Origin: Pterois miles
Lineage: Eukaryota > Chordata > Actinopteri > Perciformes > Scorpaenidae
Length of the DNA: 64,000 nt
Assembly: GCA_947000775.1 (NCBI GenBank)
Contig: CAMQGK010000604.1
Span: 8,734,501 to 8,798,500, forward strand
Direction: 5' to 3'
Every line of letters begins with the position of its first letter. Position 1 is the first letter of the stretch. The notes beneath the pieces were generated by a model, which saw nothing but the letters and a program-made list of their open reading frames with translations, did not search any database and had not been told where the DNA came from. Positions 48,572 through 60,221 of this stretch are shown piece by piece. The position numbers and the translations under genes are program-made.

Positions 48572-48833
48572 TATTTATTATTATAAATCAATTAACAACA
48601 CAAACCAAAGACAGATATGGTCCAGAAACCCTCAGAGGTACTGCATTTAGCATGAAAATCAGCTGTCAGTGTGTCACTGTGCTGACTTGACTATGACATG
48701 TCTCAAACAGCATGTGATTATCATAAAGTGGTCTATAAAGGGGAGACTCCAGGGTACCCATAAAACATATTTACATTCAGATATTTTGAGGTCAGAGGTC
48801 AAGAGAACCCTTTGAAAATGGCCATGCCAGTTT

Positions 48834-48872
48834 TCATTCATTCATTTCATTCATTCATTCACTTATTACATA
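48834..48872. repeat. (TTCA)n microsatellite
   Basis: Imperfect tandem CATT/TTCA units directly at the broken end of the family A copy. Confidence 0.9.
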
Positions 48873-48884
48873 AGTGTAAGACAA

Positions 48885-49190
48885 AGCTGCTGAGACATTT
48901 CAGTCAAAACAAAATGTCAACCTCATGGCAACGCTAGAGGAAAAGTCAGGGGATCATCAGTCATTCAGACACATTGTCCAGGAACTGAATGTCTGTGCAA
49001 TATTTTATGCCAATCCATCTTGTAGATGTTGCGATATTCCCCTGGACAAGTGAAGGATTTCACCTGTTGGTGCCATTTAAATGAAAGGTCAGGGGAATGT
49101 CAGTCATTAGGACTCATCCTCTGGGCACCATGGATATCTGGACCAAATTTCATGACAATCCATGTGAATTTGTTAGATATTTGAGTCAGA
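48885..49190. repeat. Diverged tandem copies of a fish repeat unit
   Basis: A unit with AAAGTCAGGGGATCATCAGT, TGAATGTCTG and CAATCCATCTTGTAGATGTT (from about 48940) recurs from about 49083 as AAAGGTCAGGGGAATGTCAG, CATGGATATCTG and ACAATCCATG. A partial unit precedes it. The period is about 140 bp. I recognise the motif as common in fish genomes but cannot name the family. Confidence 0.7.
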
Positions 49191-51429
49191 ACAAAAGAGG
49201 TGGCATTGCAAAAACAGCATTGCAAAATCAGCATTGCAAAAACATTCAACGGTAAGGAGGCATTGTACTCCGTGAGATAGTGTTTATATAAGATTAACCA
49301 CTTAGGAAATAAATGTGTCCTTTATTGCTGTGTGCTTTCTCACAGCAGGTGACATTAGGAATCAAGTCCACTAATAGACGAGCAAAACATTGAATATCCA
49401 GGCCAACAACATCTTCCTCCTCCATGTTAAATGAGTGCTCTAATTGCTGGAGCTCATCTACATCCAAATGTCCCCCCACTCCAGCACATTAGCTCTCGAA
49501 CAGTTGCAGCCCTGACATATTGAGATGTAGTGCAAGAACCTTGCTCTGGGCACCAGACGATGTGCAGCTAATGCACTTTGCTAATGTATTATTTAGAAAG
49601 TGGCCTTGCTAATTGAGTTTTAATGCCAGTGGCCGCTCTCCTATGTGTTTGACCGAGCACAGGGAAAGGTTTAGATGTTGATAGATTACAGCTGGCCGCT
49701 GGTGGCAGCTCCAAAGGTCATGGGTAATTCTAGGGTGACCACCACAACCTCAGCTGTTTTTAAAGGAAACCATCCCTCTTTATTCACACCTATTGACATT
49801 TTACTCATGTTTTAAAATGTAGACTTCATAAAGCAAAGTGCTGGATATAAAAAAAGCTTCAACTGTGCATATTCATAACGGGGTTACCTTCAGAAATAAT
49901 GCAGGGATCAAGTAGATTTCAAATAAGATAAGCCACAGACTGTATATAAGTGCTACTGCAATCACTCAACACATATACTGTATGTGTGCAAAATATGGAA
50001 AGCTTATTAAAAACATCTATACCACCTCTGCAGGGCTAATAGGAAACTCATAAATGTTTGCAAGTTGAAGTGAATCTAAGTTGTGAAATAGTACAAGGTT
50101 TGTGAGTTGGAATTTGAATATGCTCCCTGAATAAACAAGGAGAAATTTGCATTTTAAACAGCAACACATTATGCGCTGCAGCTTTGTGGAAATCATTAGT
50201 TACACACTTCCTTGCAATTATTTTGCAAGTTCACCCCACACGTTGTCTATGATAGGAAGGCAGAGAGAAAGGCGCTAGTCTTTATGAGAATCACTCACCC
50301 AGAGCACAAGATAAAGCTTACTTATTAACTTATTTCAAAAAATCCCAACCGGCTAATTAACATTGTGAATTCAACCAGAAAGTCAGTATTCCTCTGACTA
50401 GTTTAATTGCATTGATGTGTGAGCCACAATTTAACGGCTCAAATAGAGAGCTGCTTTGGCTCCCATAAATGACGGTATTTCCTCACCTCAAAGACTGTAA
50501 CAGGATTTTTTTTTTTTGTGGTATAATCAAGTTTAGCTCTACCTGAGCTCATTTGATGATTTAATAGACTTAAATGAGTTTTACTCCCAAGGTTAATTAT
50601 GAAGCACTGAATTGAATTTCCCACTATGCAATTGCTTATTTATAAAAATGTCTTCAGTTCTGCTCTGAGGTAATGTGATTATTGGACTGAGCTGAATACC
50701 AGTCAAAGTGTGTTGTGTGCTTAAGCTTGCTGATGAGTTTGAAAATGAACATATTCTGTGGCTGTAACAACCAATGCACAAAACTTTTGGTCTTATTACT
50801 ATGTTATAATCTTTGAATCCAAATAATGTCTCCTACAAAAGGTCCTGTCACTATTTAAATTGTATATAGTCTGTCACTGGAGATGACCATTCAAGATTTA
50901 ATCAGTTGCTAAGCTATGATTAGCGTAGCTTGTCAAGCTTTGGCCTTCAAGGCTGCATACTTACGAGCTAGTAGCTGAGCACTGCCAGAGAGGTGGTGTG
51001 TAATGTGCGGACATTGCTGAAAAACACCGCCATTTAGGGGGAGAAGGAACGCAAACGTGACTTTGAGGTACGACTACACTCACACTCAGAGGGATGAGGA
51101 CAGGAGAGGGTTAGCGCAGACAGAGCGGTGGCGGTGAGGTGACCAGAGGAGGGCGGGGAGTGCACCACACACACCTCAGAAGATTCGGATATTCGCAGTT
51201 AAATACAATCAACGCTCCAGCGCCCAAGAAAAATGGTACTCGGGACAGCCGTAGCATTACGTATTTCCACCCACGTACTTGTTGTATGTGGACTGAAATC
51301 CCATTTGCATTTACATTTGCGTTCGATGAGGTCACAGTGCATCCCTGACCTGCTCCGGGGGTGGTTTTGCCAATCAGATCATCTGTCTTCAGCGCATTTT
51401 GGGTGCATTTACACCTCTACTTTCATGTG
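49191..51429. other. Unassigned non-coding stretch
   Basis: No gene was recognised. The segments near 49540-49680 and 50330-50700 are rich in TAATT/ATTA words without repeat structure and are candidates for conserved regulatory DNA, with no direct proof. A T run lies at 50506-50517. Confidence 0.4.
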
Positions 51430-51760
51430 GCCAAGCATGGTTAATAGTAAATGGACTTTATTTAGCATCTTCTGACCACTCAAAGTGCTTTCCACTACAT
51501 GTCACATTTACCCATTCACACACATACATACACTGATGGCAGAGGCTGCTAAGGTGGCAACTTTGCCCATCAGGATCTGATCTAAATACTCATTCAGCTC
51601 ATTCACACACCGATGGCTATGCCTTCGGGAGCAATTTGGGGTTAAGTGTCTTGCTCAAGGAAACATCCACATGTGACCAGAGGAGCCAGGAATCGAACCA
51701 TCGACCTTCCGATTGGTGGACGACCTGCCCTCTACTCTCTGAGCCACAGCTGCCTCGATT
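51430..51760 (-). mobile_element. tRNA-derived SINE, minus orientation
   Basis: Read on the minus strand, the head has TGGCTCAGAGAGTAG (A-box-like) and GGTTCGATTCC at 51689-51699, an exact polymerase III B-box match. On the plus strand the body shows GGGGTTAAGTGTCTTGCTCA, CCCATTCACACACATAC and ACTTTATTTAGCA. This is the well-known order of a fish SINE in reverse. Frames over it on both strands are artefacts. Confidence 0.82.
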
Positions 51761-52159
51761 GCACCATCCGACTGCAACCCGACTGCAACCCACCCGATCA
51801 CCCAAAACACATTTTAATGCCAAGTGTAAAGGGGGTGCTGCACATCCATTGTATCCCGTCCTGGATGTGATCAGAGTTTAGGGTAACATTAGCAGCTCTC
51901 TCCAGCTCTTTATTTGTAACTGCAGCAATGTTACCCAAGATATTTATCAAACTCGTCCATTAGTCCTCATTGTAACTTCAATTCTGCCACAGCCATACAG
52001 CTTTAGCCTAAGCCTTTAATTATGTACCACCAAGTGCATATTTAAGACCCTTTTAAGGCTGGCCCATACTAAAAAAATTTTGAAATCTTAACAGGTATTA
52101 AAAATATGAGATTCCCACATGTCATGACCGAAAGAACTAGATCGTGAGTACCCGAAATG
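51761..52159. other. Unassigned non-coding stretch
   Basis: No gene or repeat was recognised between the SINE and the LINE fragment. CACTGCAACCCGACTGCAAC-like tandem words at 51770-51795 are a minor local duplication. Confidence 0.4.
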
Positions 52160-52505
52160 GGATTTCTCAGGGGGGTGGCTGGCATCTCCCTTAGAGATAA
52201 GGTGAGAAGCGCAGTCATCCGTGAGGCGTTGAAAGGAGCCAGTTGAGGTGGTTCGGATCTGGTTAGGATGCCTCCTGGGCGCCTCCCTAGAGAGGTGTTC
52301 CAGGCACGACCAGCTGGGAGGAGACCCGGGGAAGACCCAGGACTAGATGGAGAGATTATATCTCCACTGGCCTGGGAACGCCTCGGGATCCTCCAGTCAG
52401 AGCTGGTTAATGTGGCCCAGGAAAGGGAAGTTTGGGGTCCCCTGCTGGAGCTGTTGCCCCCGCGACCCGACCCCGGATAAGCGGTTGAAGATGAAGATCA
52501 AGATT
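52160..52505 (+). mobile_element. RTE/Rex3-like LINE, 3' end with tail
   Basis: The plus strand encodes the C-terminal end of a LINE polyprotein: VERSQLRWFG, then after a frameshift RMPPGRLPREVF, AGRRPGEDPG, SPLAWERLGI and LLELLPPRPDPG before a stop. A short GATG/GAAGAT tail follows. I associate this ending with RTE-clade Rex3 elements of fish. Only the last 110 codons or so remain, a typical 5'-truncated copy made by aborted reverse transcription. Stops and frameshifts show it is inactive. Confidence 0.82.
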
Positions 52506-53949
52506 CCCACATATAACGACATTATGATATAGTAACAGTTTTGTTCAGAGCAACAATTAGATTAAAAAATTGTGGCTTTACTAATGATTGTTGGAGTGGG
52601 GGGAATCAGGCCCAAAATCGGCTTGATTCTCGTGTAGTGTGTGTCCAGAATTACAGGGTTCAGGTTTTAAAATGAATCCGCTGGAAACATTAAAAGGACT
52701 GCATTTTCAACCAATTTATGGAGCTAATGTTAGCTTAACTAGCTTAAGTTGAACAAAAGAAGAAAAAAAAAAATCCGTCCACAAAAGTTATATCAGAACT
52801 AGAGTTAGCTTTTGTGTACCTGAACTCAAGGACTTGAGGATAATTTCAAAAATGACTGAAGAAAAATACAAAAAATGACAAGCATAGCAACGGTAACCAA
52901 AGGGACAGGTTTAGTGAACAGCCAGTGAGATGATGATCTAATAAAAAAATAACCACAAAAGCCAGATTATCAAAATATATACCAACGAGACCTAGAAATG
53001 ATGCAAAAGACAGTCGCTTTCACTCTTTGGTACGACAGCTTGTCTAAAATTTGATTCCCATCACCCCACTGATCCTCTCCAACCCTTTTAGCAACATCTT
53101 CTCCTTTCAGCCTGCTCTATCCATCTCCCCGTGACAGGCTTCTTTAAGTCTTGGGAGTTTTATAACACTTCTAACATTGTGAAGCATTGCTCAGAAAGGC
53201 CACTGTGGTGCAGAGAACAAGTGATTATATTATGGTGCAGCTCATCAAACACTACATGGTCAAAAAGCAGTGCACTTGATATCGCAGACAAGTGCGTTTA
53301 ATGGCTGCCAGTACTTGACCTTCTCCACAAGGCCTCCATGTTAGTCACTCTCCAGCAATTCCAAATTGAAACAGAGCCACAGCAACTACTGAATGTGTGC
53401 AGAGAGGGGAGAACGAGAAAGCATGTGCGAGAGAGAGGCGACACGAGAAAATCCATCCCTTCCCTTAGGATCCCTTTCATCGGTCTATCCCTGGTATATA
53501 GTTGACGGACTTGGGACTGAGTGTCCCAGATGGGTGGTGGTGTGACAGTGTCTCTTGGGGCTATTCCACAGTGCAGAGTTTGTGGGCATAAGAAGGGACT
53601 GCAGACCACCCCAGTCAGGTTTGTCTGGAGGCTCCATCAACCGTGGCGAGCTTCTGCGCCCAGGCTTTTTGCTATCAGGGCCACGGCTGTTGCTGGAGAT
53701 TGGGCTTTGATGTTCACAGTGACAGCGCATCAGAGCAAAGCAGCAGGTGAAAATAATCTATCTTCCACTCGGTGATTTATGGATGCAATTCCTCTGGTTC
53801 GACACCAGTTGCAGCAGCGTCCTTGGAGCAATCTGTACAGGATAATAGACTTTGGAGGAGGGCCAGACGGATGAAAATGTTGAAGCGTATACCTCGCTGT
53901 TTTTTTTGACAGTTTAGCATGAACCTTTAACACAACGATGTAAAGAAAG
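52506..53949. other. Unassigned non-coding stretch
   Basis: No gene or repeat was recognised. Overlapping frames at 53298-53775 on both strands have no domains. Confidence 0.4.
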
Positions 53950-54422
53950 CAGGGTTGTCAGTCGATTAAAATATTTAACGAGATTCAGCACAAATGAATC
54001 ACATCTGTTCTTTAAAGGGAGATTTATTAAGTATTTAATACTTCTATCAACACAGGAGTGGGCAAATATGCCGTTTTATGCAAAGTATATATTTATTATT
54101 GTTAATCAATTAACACAAAACAATGACAGATATTGTCCAGAGACCCTCAAGGTCATTTGAAAATAGCCATGACAGATTTTCCTTGTCATAATTTAGCATA
54201 ATTTCATAGCATTATTTAGCGTTCTTCCCAACAAGCTAGTATGGCTATGGTTAGTACTGATTCCTTCGGTTTTCTAGTTTCATATGATGCCAGTATCTTC
54301 ACCCTAGCTTTAAAACTCCACTACAACCCCTGAGAGATTGATTGCCTTAATATGTTAAAGAAATTAGTGGCATTAAAACAAATTTGCGGAAAAGCCTTAT
54401 CACTTTAACTCTGACAGACCTA
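53950..54422 (-). mobile_element. Family A hAT-like element, complete but internally deleted
   Basis: The ends CAGGGTTGTCAGTCGATTAA and ACTTTAACTCTGACAGACCTA are family A termini. The flanks AAAGAAAG (53942-53949) and AAAGAAAA (54423-54430) form an 8-bp target duplication with one mismatch. The middle is shortened after GACAGATATTGTCCAGAG. Confidence 0.92.
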
Positions 54423-57400
54423 AAAGAAAATACATACTGTTCGAGGCTGAGTGATAGTAAAATCTGACCAGACTGTTTAACTTTACTCAGAACCATTAAA
54501 ATTGAGCCTCCATCCACTTCCCATCATCACAGTAACCCCCCCCCAAATGACCTGCTATTACCCTAACGTTCATAAGTGAATCAATTGACAATTACAATTA
54601 TGGAGAGTGACTGAGCTCATCCCTCAAGTTCCAGCGCCTGCTCCTGAAACATGCAGCAGGTTCTGTAAATGGAACAATTAAGATAATTGACTGTACAGGC
54701 CCCATTAACAAAGCCCGCTTTCAGCTCCGAGCTGCGATTAAATTAATTCTCATAATGGAGGAGCCCTTGTTGCTCCATTGTTCTCCATTTGCCCCCTTCA
54801 GTAGATGCCAGTCATATCCTGTGAGGAGGGTTTCACTGCTTGGACTGGGAGCACGATGATTTATTGGGCTGTGAAGGACAGCAGAATCAAAGGAAAGGTG
54901 GCAGGGAGAGGAACAGAAGATGCTCATTGACAAGTCTAAGTCTTGACTAAATAGATTTTGTCAATATTACAGCAACAACTGTATGACTCCGGGTTAGGCT
55001 ATTATTAGGTATATCGTTGCTTTTTAAATTACAATGATGACATTTCAAAACTAATGAAATGTTAATGGTTAAATGCGGAACACAGAAGGGCAATGAGACG
55101 CAGCAGTTTTTTTTTTTCAGCTGAGACACTGGTTGCTGTGATACAGAATATTCACAGAAGTTAAAATGTTGGTACAAGGTCAAGTACATGCTCTGGGTGA
55201 AGGGAAGGCTGAAAAACTAAAGGACGGACCTGCTGGTGCAGCACAAACGCTCAGCGCCTCGTCACACAGCTGGCATTTGCAGCATTGTGTAAAAACGCAA
55301 CGGTCCCTTTGCAAAGAGTTCGAAAAAGAACATAGCGGTTGTGGCGAGTGATTTCTATCCCCTGTGGTTGGCTTTTCAATAGCCATAGTAATAACAGCTG
55401 TTGTTTTCTTTTAGCTGAGCGACCAACCTAAATATGCATATAGGACTCTGAACTCTCCGTACCATGTGTCTCACTTTTGAGAGAGGAAACAAGAACTGTG
55501 GTATTGCCGAAGTGCAAACCACACTCTGTGGGCAGGGAGGTGGCAGGAGGGAAGTTGTGTTTGTCAAGGACAAAAACACTCTTAAAAAGTCTTCTGCTCT
55601 GCTACCACACTGAGATGGACCCTCTGGTTGGGTTGGACGTAAGACTCATTCAACTTATATTATATTATATATATTATATTCAAGATATCCTGCCAAAATG
55701 TAGAAATATAAGTTTAAAAAAAACAGTTTATGCTGCACTTTTGACAAGCATAATCAACGTAGACTTCAAGGCTGCTCTGGGTCAATGACTCAATTTAACA
55801 AGAGCTCTATATAATACTGATAATACTGAAATCATACTGTGCAAAGTTAATTTACTATCTATGTGGTTGATTCACCAGCTATATCCCAGTTTGGACCACA
55901 AGGCTCTTCTTCGGGAGATATTTGGTGTGCAGCTCTATCAGTTTTAATTCTTTGATATCAAAACAGATCGATGCAGCACTGAATGTGCTGCATCCTAAAA
56001 GCATCCTGAAGATTCATGATAAGATTCAGTGTGATTTAAAAGAGTGATTGAACAGTAATGTGATAAAATGAATTGGACCAGTTTATCTTTAAGCAGAATG
56101 GCTAGATTGTAATATCACATTTTCAGCGCTGTCCAACAAGCATCAAGTAAATAATGCAAGGATTAAAAAAATGTGGTATATGAGATGATTCTGACTAACA
56201 TAATGCATCCTGTGTTTCTAGTGAAGTATTCTTGTTGTTGTAAGAGTCAATCATGCTAGTTCCTTTACCTTTATACCCTATACCAGTTAGTTCAAGAGCG
56301 AGACTGAGGGAAAGTGTTAAGTTACAAGCATCACACACACATCCTTGATGGGTCTGTGTGTGTTTGGCCACCCACAATATCTGTATGGTAGTCTGACACC
56401 TTTCTATACCGCTGCCTCTCAAGGCCTGGCACACGTCCCTCTGTGTGGCGGCGGCATGGAGGTTAGAACTGAAGCTTCTGCTGTAAATTTTCCTTTTCTT
56501 CAGATGTTATTCTACAGAACACCAGGCTCTCTTTCCTGCGGTCAGTGCTTGTCCAATTCATTCAAGAATGATATGCATTCCTCAGCCGCTTACAGCAAGC
56601 CGCACTCCAATAGCTCAGGGCCAAGCAGGACAGGTTGCACTGCCAAAGGCAAGACGGCTCGTAAAGTGGCTGCACTTATTGGGCACCGGTTTAGTGAAAA
56701 TAATGATAAAAAAAAGCCATATAAGACACAATACCACAGTAGCAAATTGTGAAACATATTACTTGGCAGTGAGACAAGTATTTTTTTTTTTGTTCGTTCT
56801 GAGGAAACAAGAGCACACAGCTGCTTCAGGTTTGTCCTGTTTCTGACCATCTGCAGTAAGAGCCCCTTCATGATGTCTGTAACAGAAGACAAACCAAATA
56901 CCTTCTGAGTCAACACAACCCTGATCCCTCCTGCAGCTGAAAAACAAATAAACATGGGCTCACGCTAAGCAGCCCAGGCAAATCCACTCAGGAATTTCAA
57001 GTACTCCTGAATTTATTTTCCATGAGGTCTTTGGAGCAATCTTTGCAATCAAAGAGGTCAATTTTGCTTGGAAAGAGAAAAATATTAGGTAAATATTTTC
57101 AGGGAAACTGGTCATATTTGAAATGGAATGGCTTCCGTCACCCCCTGCCCTCCGTTTTCTAAACACGTACAGTGTACGCACACCTTTCCTTCTGAACACA
57201 CACACACAAACTTGCGCTTGAGACACAGAGACATACACAAATGGCTTTTCTTCAGACGCAGTCCAGTTTTTTGGACTGATCAGTGCTACTCCCTTGCCGC
57301 CAGACCGACTGACATGCTTGTTTATTTTTCCCATGCCCACTTTAAATTCCAACATCCCCCCCTACATCTGAAAAAGGCCTGTGTGTGCCTGGCCAGGAGG

Positions 57401-58064
57401 ACAAAAAAGGTAGGAAAAATATCAACAAATCATCATTTACATCAGAACAAAAACAAACAAAACCAGGAGAAAGGAGCCGCTAAGGAGGTCCAAGGCTCTT
57501 TTGCACCAGAAATCCTTCTCATGTGGCTTTAGGCAGCCTGCCAGCCAAATCTAATATGGATTTATATACAAAGAAAGTGCTTAGTTTAACATAATGAATA
57601 TTTAATCATGCATGGACCCTGTAAAGCAATTTTGCAGAAATAATTGAAAGCAGACTTTGTCTCGAGGCTTGGAAAAAAAAAAAAGCTACGGCTAAACTGT
57701 TGACCCAAAGGAGCCCAAAAATCTCACGCTGGATTAAATGTTTACACTGCTGGCATACACTCTGATAAATGAGGTTAGGAATCTGGGGTGGAATCAACGG
57801 GTGTTAAATCTGCTGATTCTGTCGGGGCGAGAGAACACACAGATGCCTGGCTGTGCACATAAGCGCATGCACTTGTTGGGCAGCTCCATCCCACAACCCT
57901 CCAGCTGTCTTTCTAACACTCTGACCGCTATTTTACACTGTAACTGTTTGTATACTCCATACAGTGAGCTACAAATGAGGAAAGGAAAAAGATTTTAGTG
58001 CAAAACCACCTGTGTGAATTTCCATCTCTTGTGCTATTATTTAATATTTTGTTACAGCTAGTGT
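54423..58064. other. Unassigned non-coding stretch
   Basis: About 3.6 kb without a recognised gene or transposon. Frames of 131-135 codons (56345-56752 plus, 56960-57355 minus, 57128-57532 plus) overlap each other and show no domain. An AT tract lies at 55656-55680. Positions 54560-54730 and 56990-57120 look like candidate conserved non-coding DNA by composition only. Confidence 0.4.
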
Positions 58065-59270
58065 TAGGGATATAAGAAAATGATACGAGTATCGTGAGAT
58101 TGTATTTCGCGAAACTGTATCAATTCTCCAAAATGATTTTTTATTAACCTCTTTGAGGAGGTTCTAGCAGGGTCGCAGAAAACCTAAAGAATCCATTTAT
58201 ACCAACCATGGCATACCTGCATGTCGCAAAGGAATAACATATATAATAACTAAATAACACGTTAAAGTTGGGCTAAATTTTGGCACGGAAAAACTTGCAT
58301 GTCCATTTTCAAAGGGGTCCCTTGACCTCTGACCTCAATATATGTGAATGAAAATGGGTTCTATGGGTACCCGTAAGTAGGGACGTGATGGTGAGGAAAT
58401 TTTCCCACCGGTTAATAAACTCGCGACAACAGTGGTGTTACTGATTACACCGGACATTTTACGAAAAAGGTGACAGTCAACATATGCAGAGTGCTTACTG
58501 TGATCTTTAACGTCGGGTATCTATGCATCTGGCCTCTCCGGTCTGCAGGTTTCCATTCTGCGTTGCTCTGCAGGGCACATCAGCTGCGACCGCTCCGTCC
58601 TCCACCTGGCCATGGCCTCGTTAACGTTACGGTTGGGTTTAAATCTGAGATAGGCAGCACATGGACCAGATGCATTCACGGTCAGTTTGTAGCAGTGGTT
58701 GTCTGACTTTGCATTGCAAACATGGCGCTGATACACCAAAATGAACCAAATCGGTTGTATTTCTGCCAAAAATGAAGACGACGGTGGGGGTGGTGAATAA
58801 TGCCCAACCACCGTGTAACACCAGTAACACTGACTACCACAGCAAGCCTACCCATGACTCTCCCCTTTACAGACATGCCCACTTAATACTGCAGTTTGGG
58901 GCACAAAACATGTTTTTGCATGTAGTATAAATGTGATATTTTCACCTATTCTAAAATGGTTTATATGTTTATATATCTCTACATACTTACAACATACTAA
59001 CAATCTTAGAGTTACATCACTTGGCTATGATTGGAAAGCTGAGACTCCGGTGGATCCAATGAGCCCAAGAGTATTCATGTGTGATGTTAGTAGTACAGCA
59101 GTAGTAGCCATTACACAGTGACTTTTTTTTACTCAGATTATATGCGCGTCTATACTATTTCCTAAAGTTAGATTTGAAAAAAAAAAACGCAATACATTGT
59201 CTCGCTTACAGTAGCACAATATATTACCCCTGTATCATGATACATATTGTATTGCCAATTCACAGCCCTA
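58065..59270. mobile_element. hAT-like element, family C, carrying a nested insertion
   Basis: The left end TAGGGATATAAGAAAATGAT and right end CCAATTCACAGCCCTA are flanked by GCTAGTGT and GCCAGCGT, an 8-bp duplication differing by two transitions. The subterminal regions share GTATCGTGAGATTGTA-like and TGTATCATGATACATATTGT words in inverted order. The core (58150-58376 and 58858-58910) is the same module as in families A and B. A 473-bp element interrupts it. Confidence 0.82.
58377..58849 (+). mobile_element. Nested hAT-like element (TAGGGACGTGATGG start)
   Basis: The insertion begins GTAGGGACGTGATGGTGAGG and ends CTACCACAGCAAGCCT. The host sequence on both sides, ACCCGTAA (58369-58376) and ACCCATGA (58850-58857), is a 6/8 match. 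Both derive from the ACCCACGA seen at that point in other copies of the core. The ends are only weakly inverted. Frames on both strands inside are not recognisable proteins. Confidence 0.75.
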
Positions 59271-60221
59271 GCCAGCGTACACTGGCTACTAAAAACATCC
59301 AGCAGTTATGCTGATGTGAGACATTGACGACAGAATGTACTGAAAGCTTCACATACATCATTTTTAATCACTGCCTCCACAGACTTTTTTCATAATGCAC
59401 AGAATAAATAAAACCAATCACTCACCCAAGATCCACCAAACAAGACAAATGAATAATCTTCAATAGGAGAGCAAAGCCAAAGAACAGGCCAAAAAAAATA
59501 CAAGTCTATCATATGAGCAATATTACATCATATGAAATACTTTCCACAAGCATGACTTGTGCCATTCAGTCCTTTGTAAATTATTAGCTCTCATAATAGT
59601 ATTAACAAAGAGACTGTGACGATAACGCTGCATGGCCTCAGGGCACAGAAAAATACAAGAAATAGCTAAACTTGTATTAAAAAAAAGGGGGGGGGGGGGG
59701 GGGGGGGGGGGGGCATAAGCGGATTTGAGGGAAAGTGTTCACTTATGCAAAATAAAGCAGGTTATCAGGTCTATTTGGTGATTCCCTGGCACCCTTAATA
59801 AATCAGCTTAAGGTGCGGCCTAACGGCTTCATTCGCCCCACAAAACTCTGCACTGCAATAACATGCGCCAGCGAGCACAGATTAATTTAATAACTCTTTA
59901 ATATTCTCCATGAAAAAGAACAGGAGACCAGCGAGTCCGGAGCATATGGGGTGGGTGGTGAAGGGGGCTATCTGTGGAATAGGATATTGCTGCAGCAACA
60001 GATTGAATATTACATAATGATGTCATTTATATTCCGTTCGAAGTGCTAGCATCCCAGACTGGGGACTCGAACGGAGCGGGGGATTTGTCTGTGATAGAGA
60101 GTAATAGGGAGAGACGAAGAAGTTTGTGGGTATAGATGGCGAGAATGAGAACTAAGGTGTTAAAGTGCAAAGATTGTCTCACTATATCTCAATGTGTCTG
60201 ACGTGAAATGTAAAATCATGA
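59271..60221. other. Non-coding stretch with a long G run
   Basis: No gene was recognised. Positions 59730-60060 look repeat-free and evenly composed and could be conserved non-coding DNA. The tract at 59687-59713 is listed separately. Confidence 0.4.
59687..59713 (+). repeat. Homopolymer of 27 G, preceded by an A run
   Basis: Twenty-seven consecutive G residues follow an A-rich tract. Such a run can form G-quadruplex structures and is prone to length change and sequencing error, so the exact count is unreliable. Confidence 0.9.

Larger units (their letters stand above)
46757..48833 (-). mobile_element. Family A hAT-like element split by a Tc1-like insertion
   Basis: The left part (46757-46935) runs from TAGGGATGTCAATCAAAA to GCTGCTTTATGCAAATGTAT. 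The right part (48572-48833) resumes exactly where the family sequence was left, with TATTTATTATTATAAATCAA, and runs to GGCCATGCCAG. Uninterrupted copies at 16050, 28000 and 54000 show the joined order. The copy ends at a TTCA repeat, so its second terminus is missing. Confidence 0.93.

Noticed and set aside
48885..49190. CRISPR-like array
   Set aside because: The repeated units are long (about 140 bp), diverged and not separated by uniform spacers. The window is vertebrate DNA, and nothing elsewhere resembles a CRISPR array or cas genes.
51636..51881. Open frames around 51.6-51.9 kb as genes
   Set aside because: They cover a SINE in reverse orientation on both strands.
56345..57532. Several 120-135-codon frames on both strands as genes
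   Set aside because: They overlap one another in opposite strands, have no domains and lack a consistent exon pattern.
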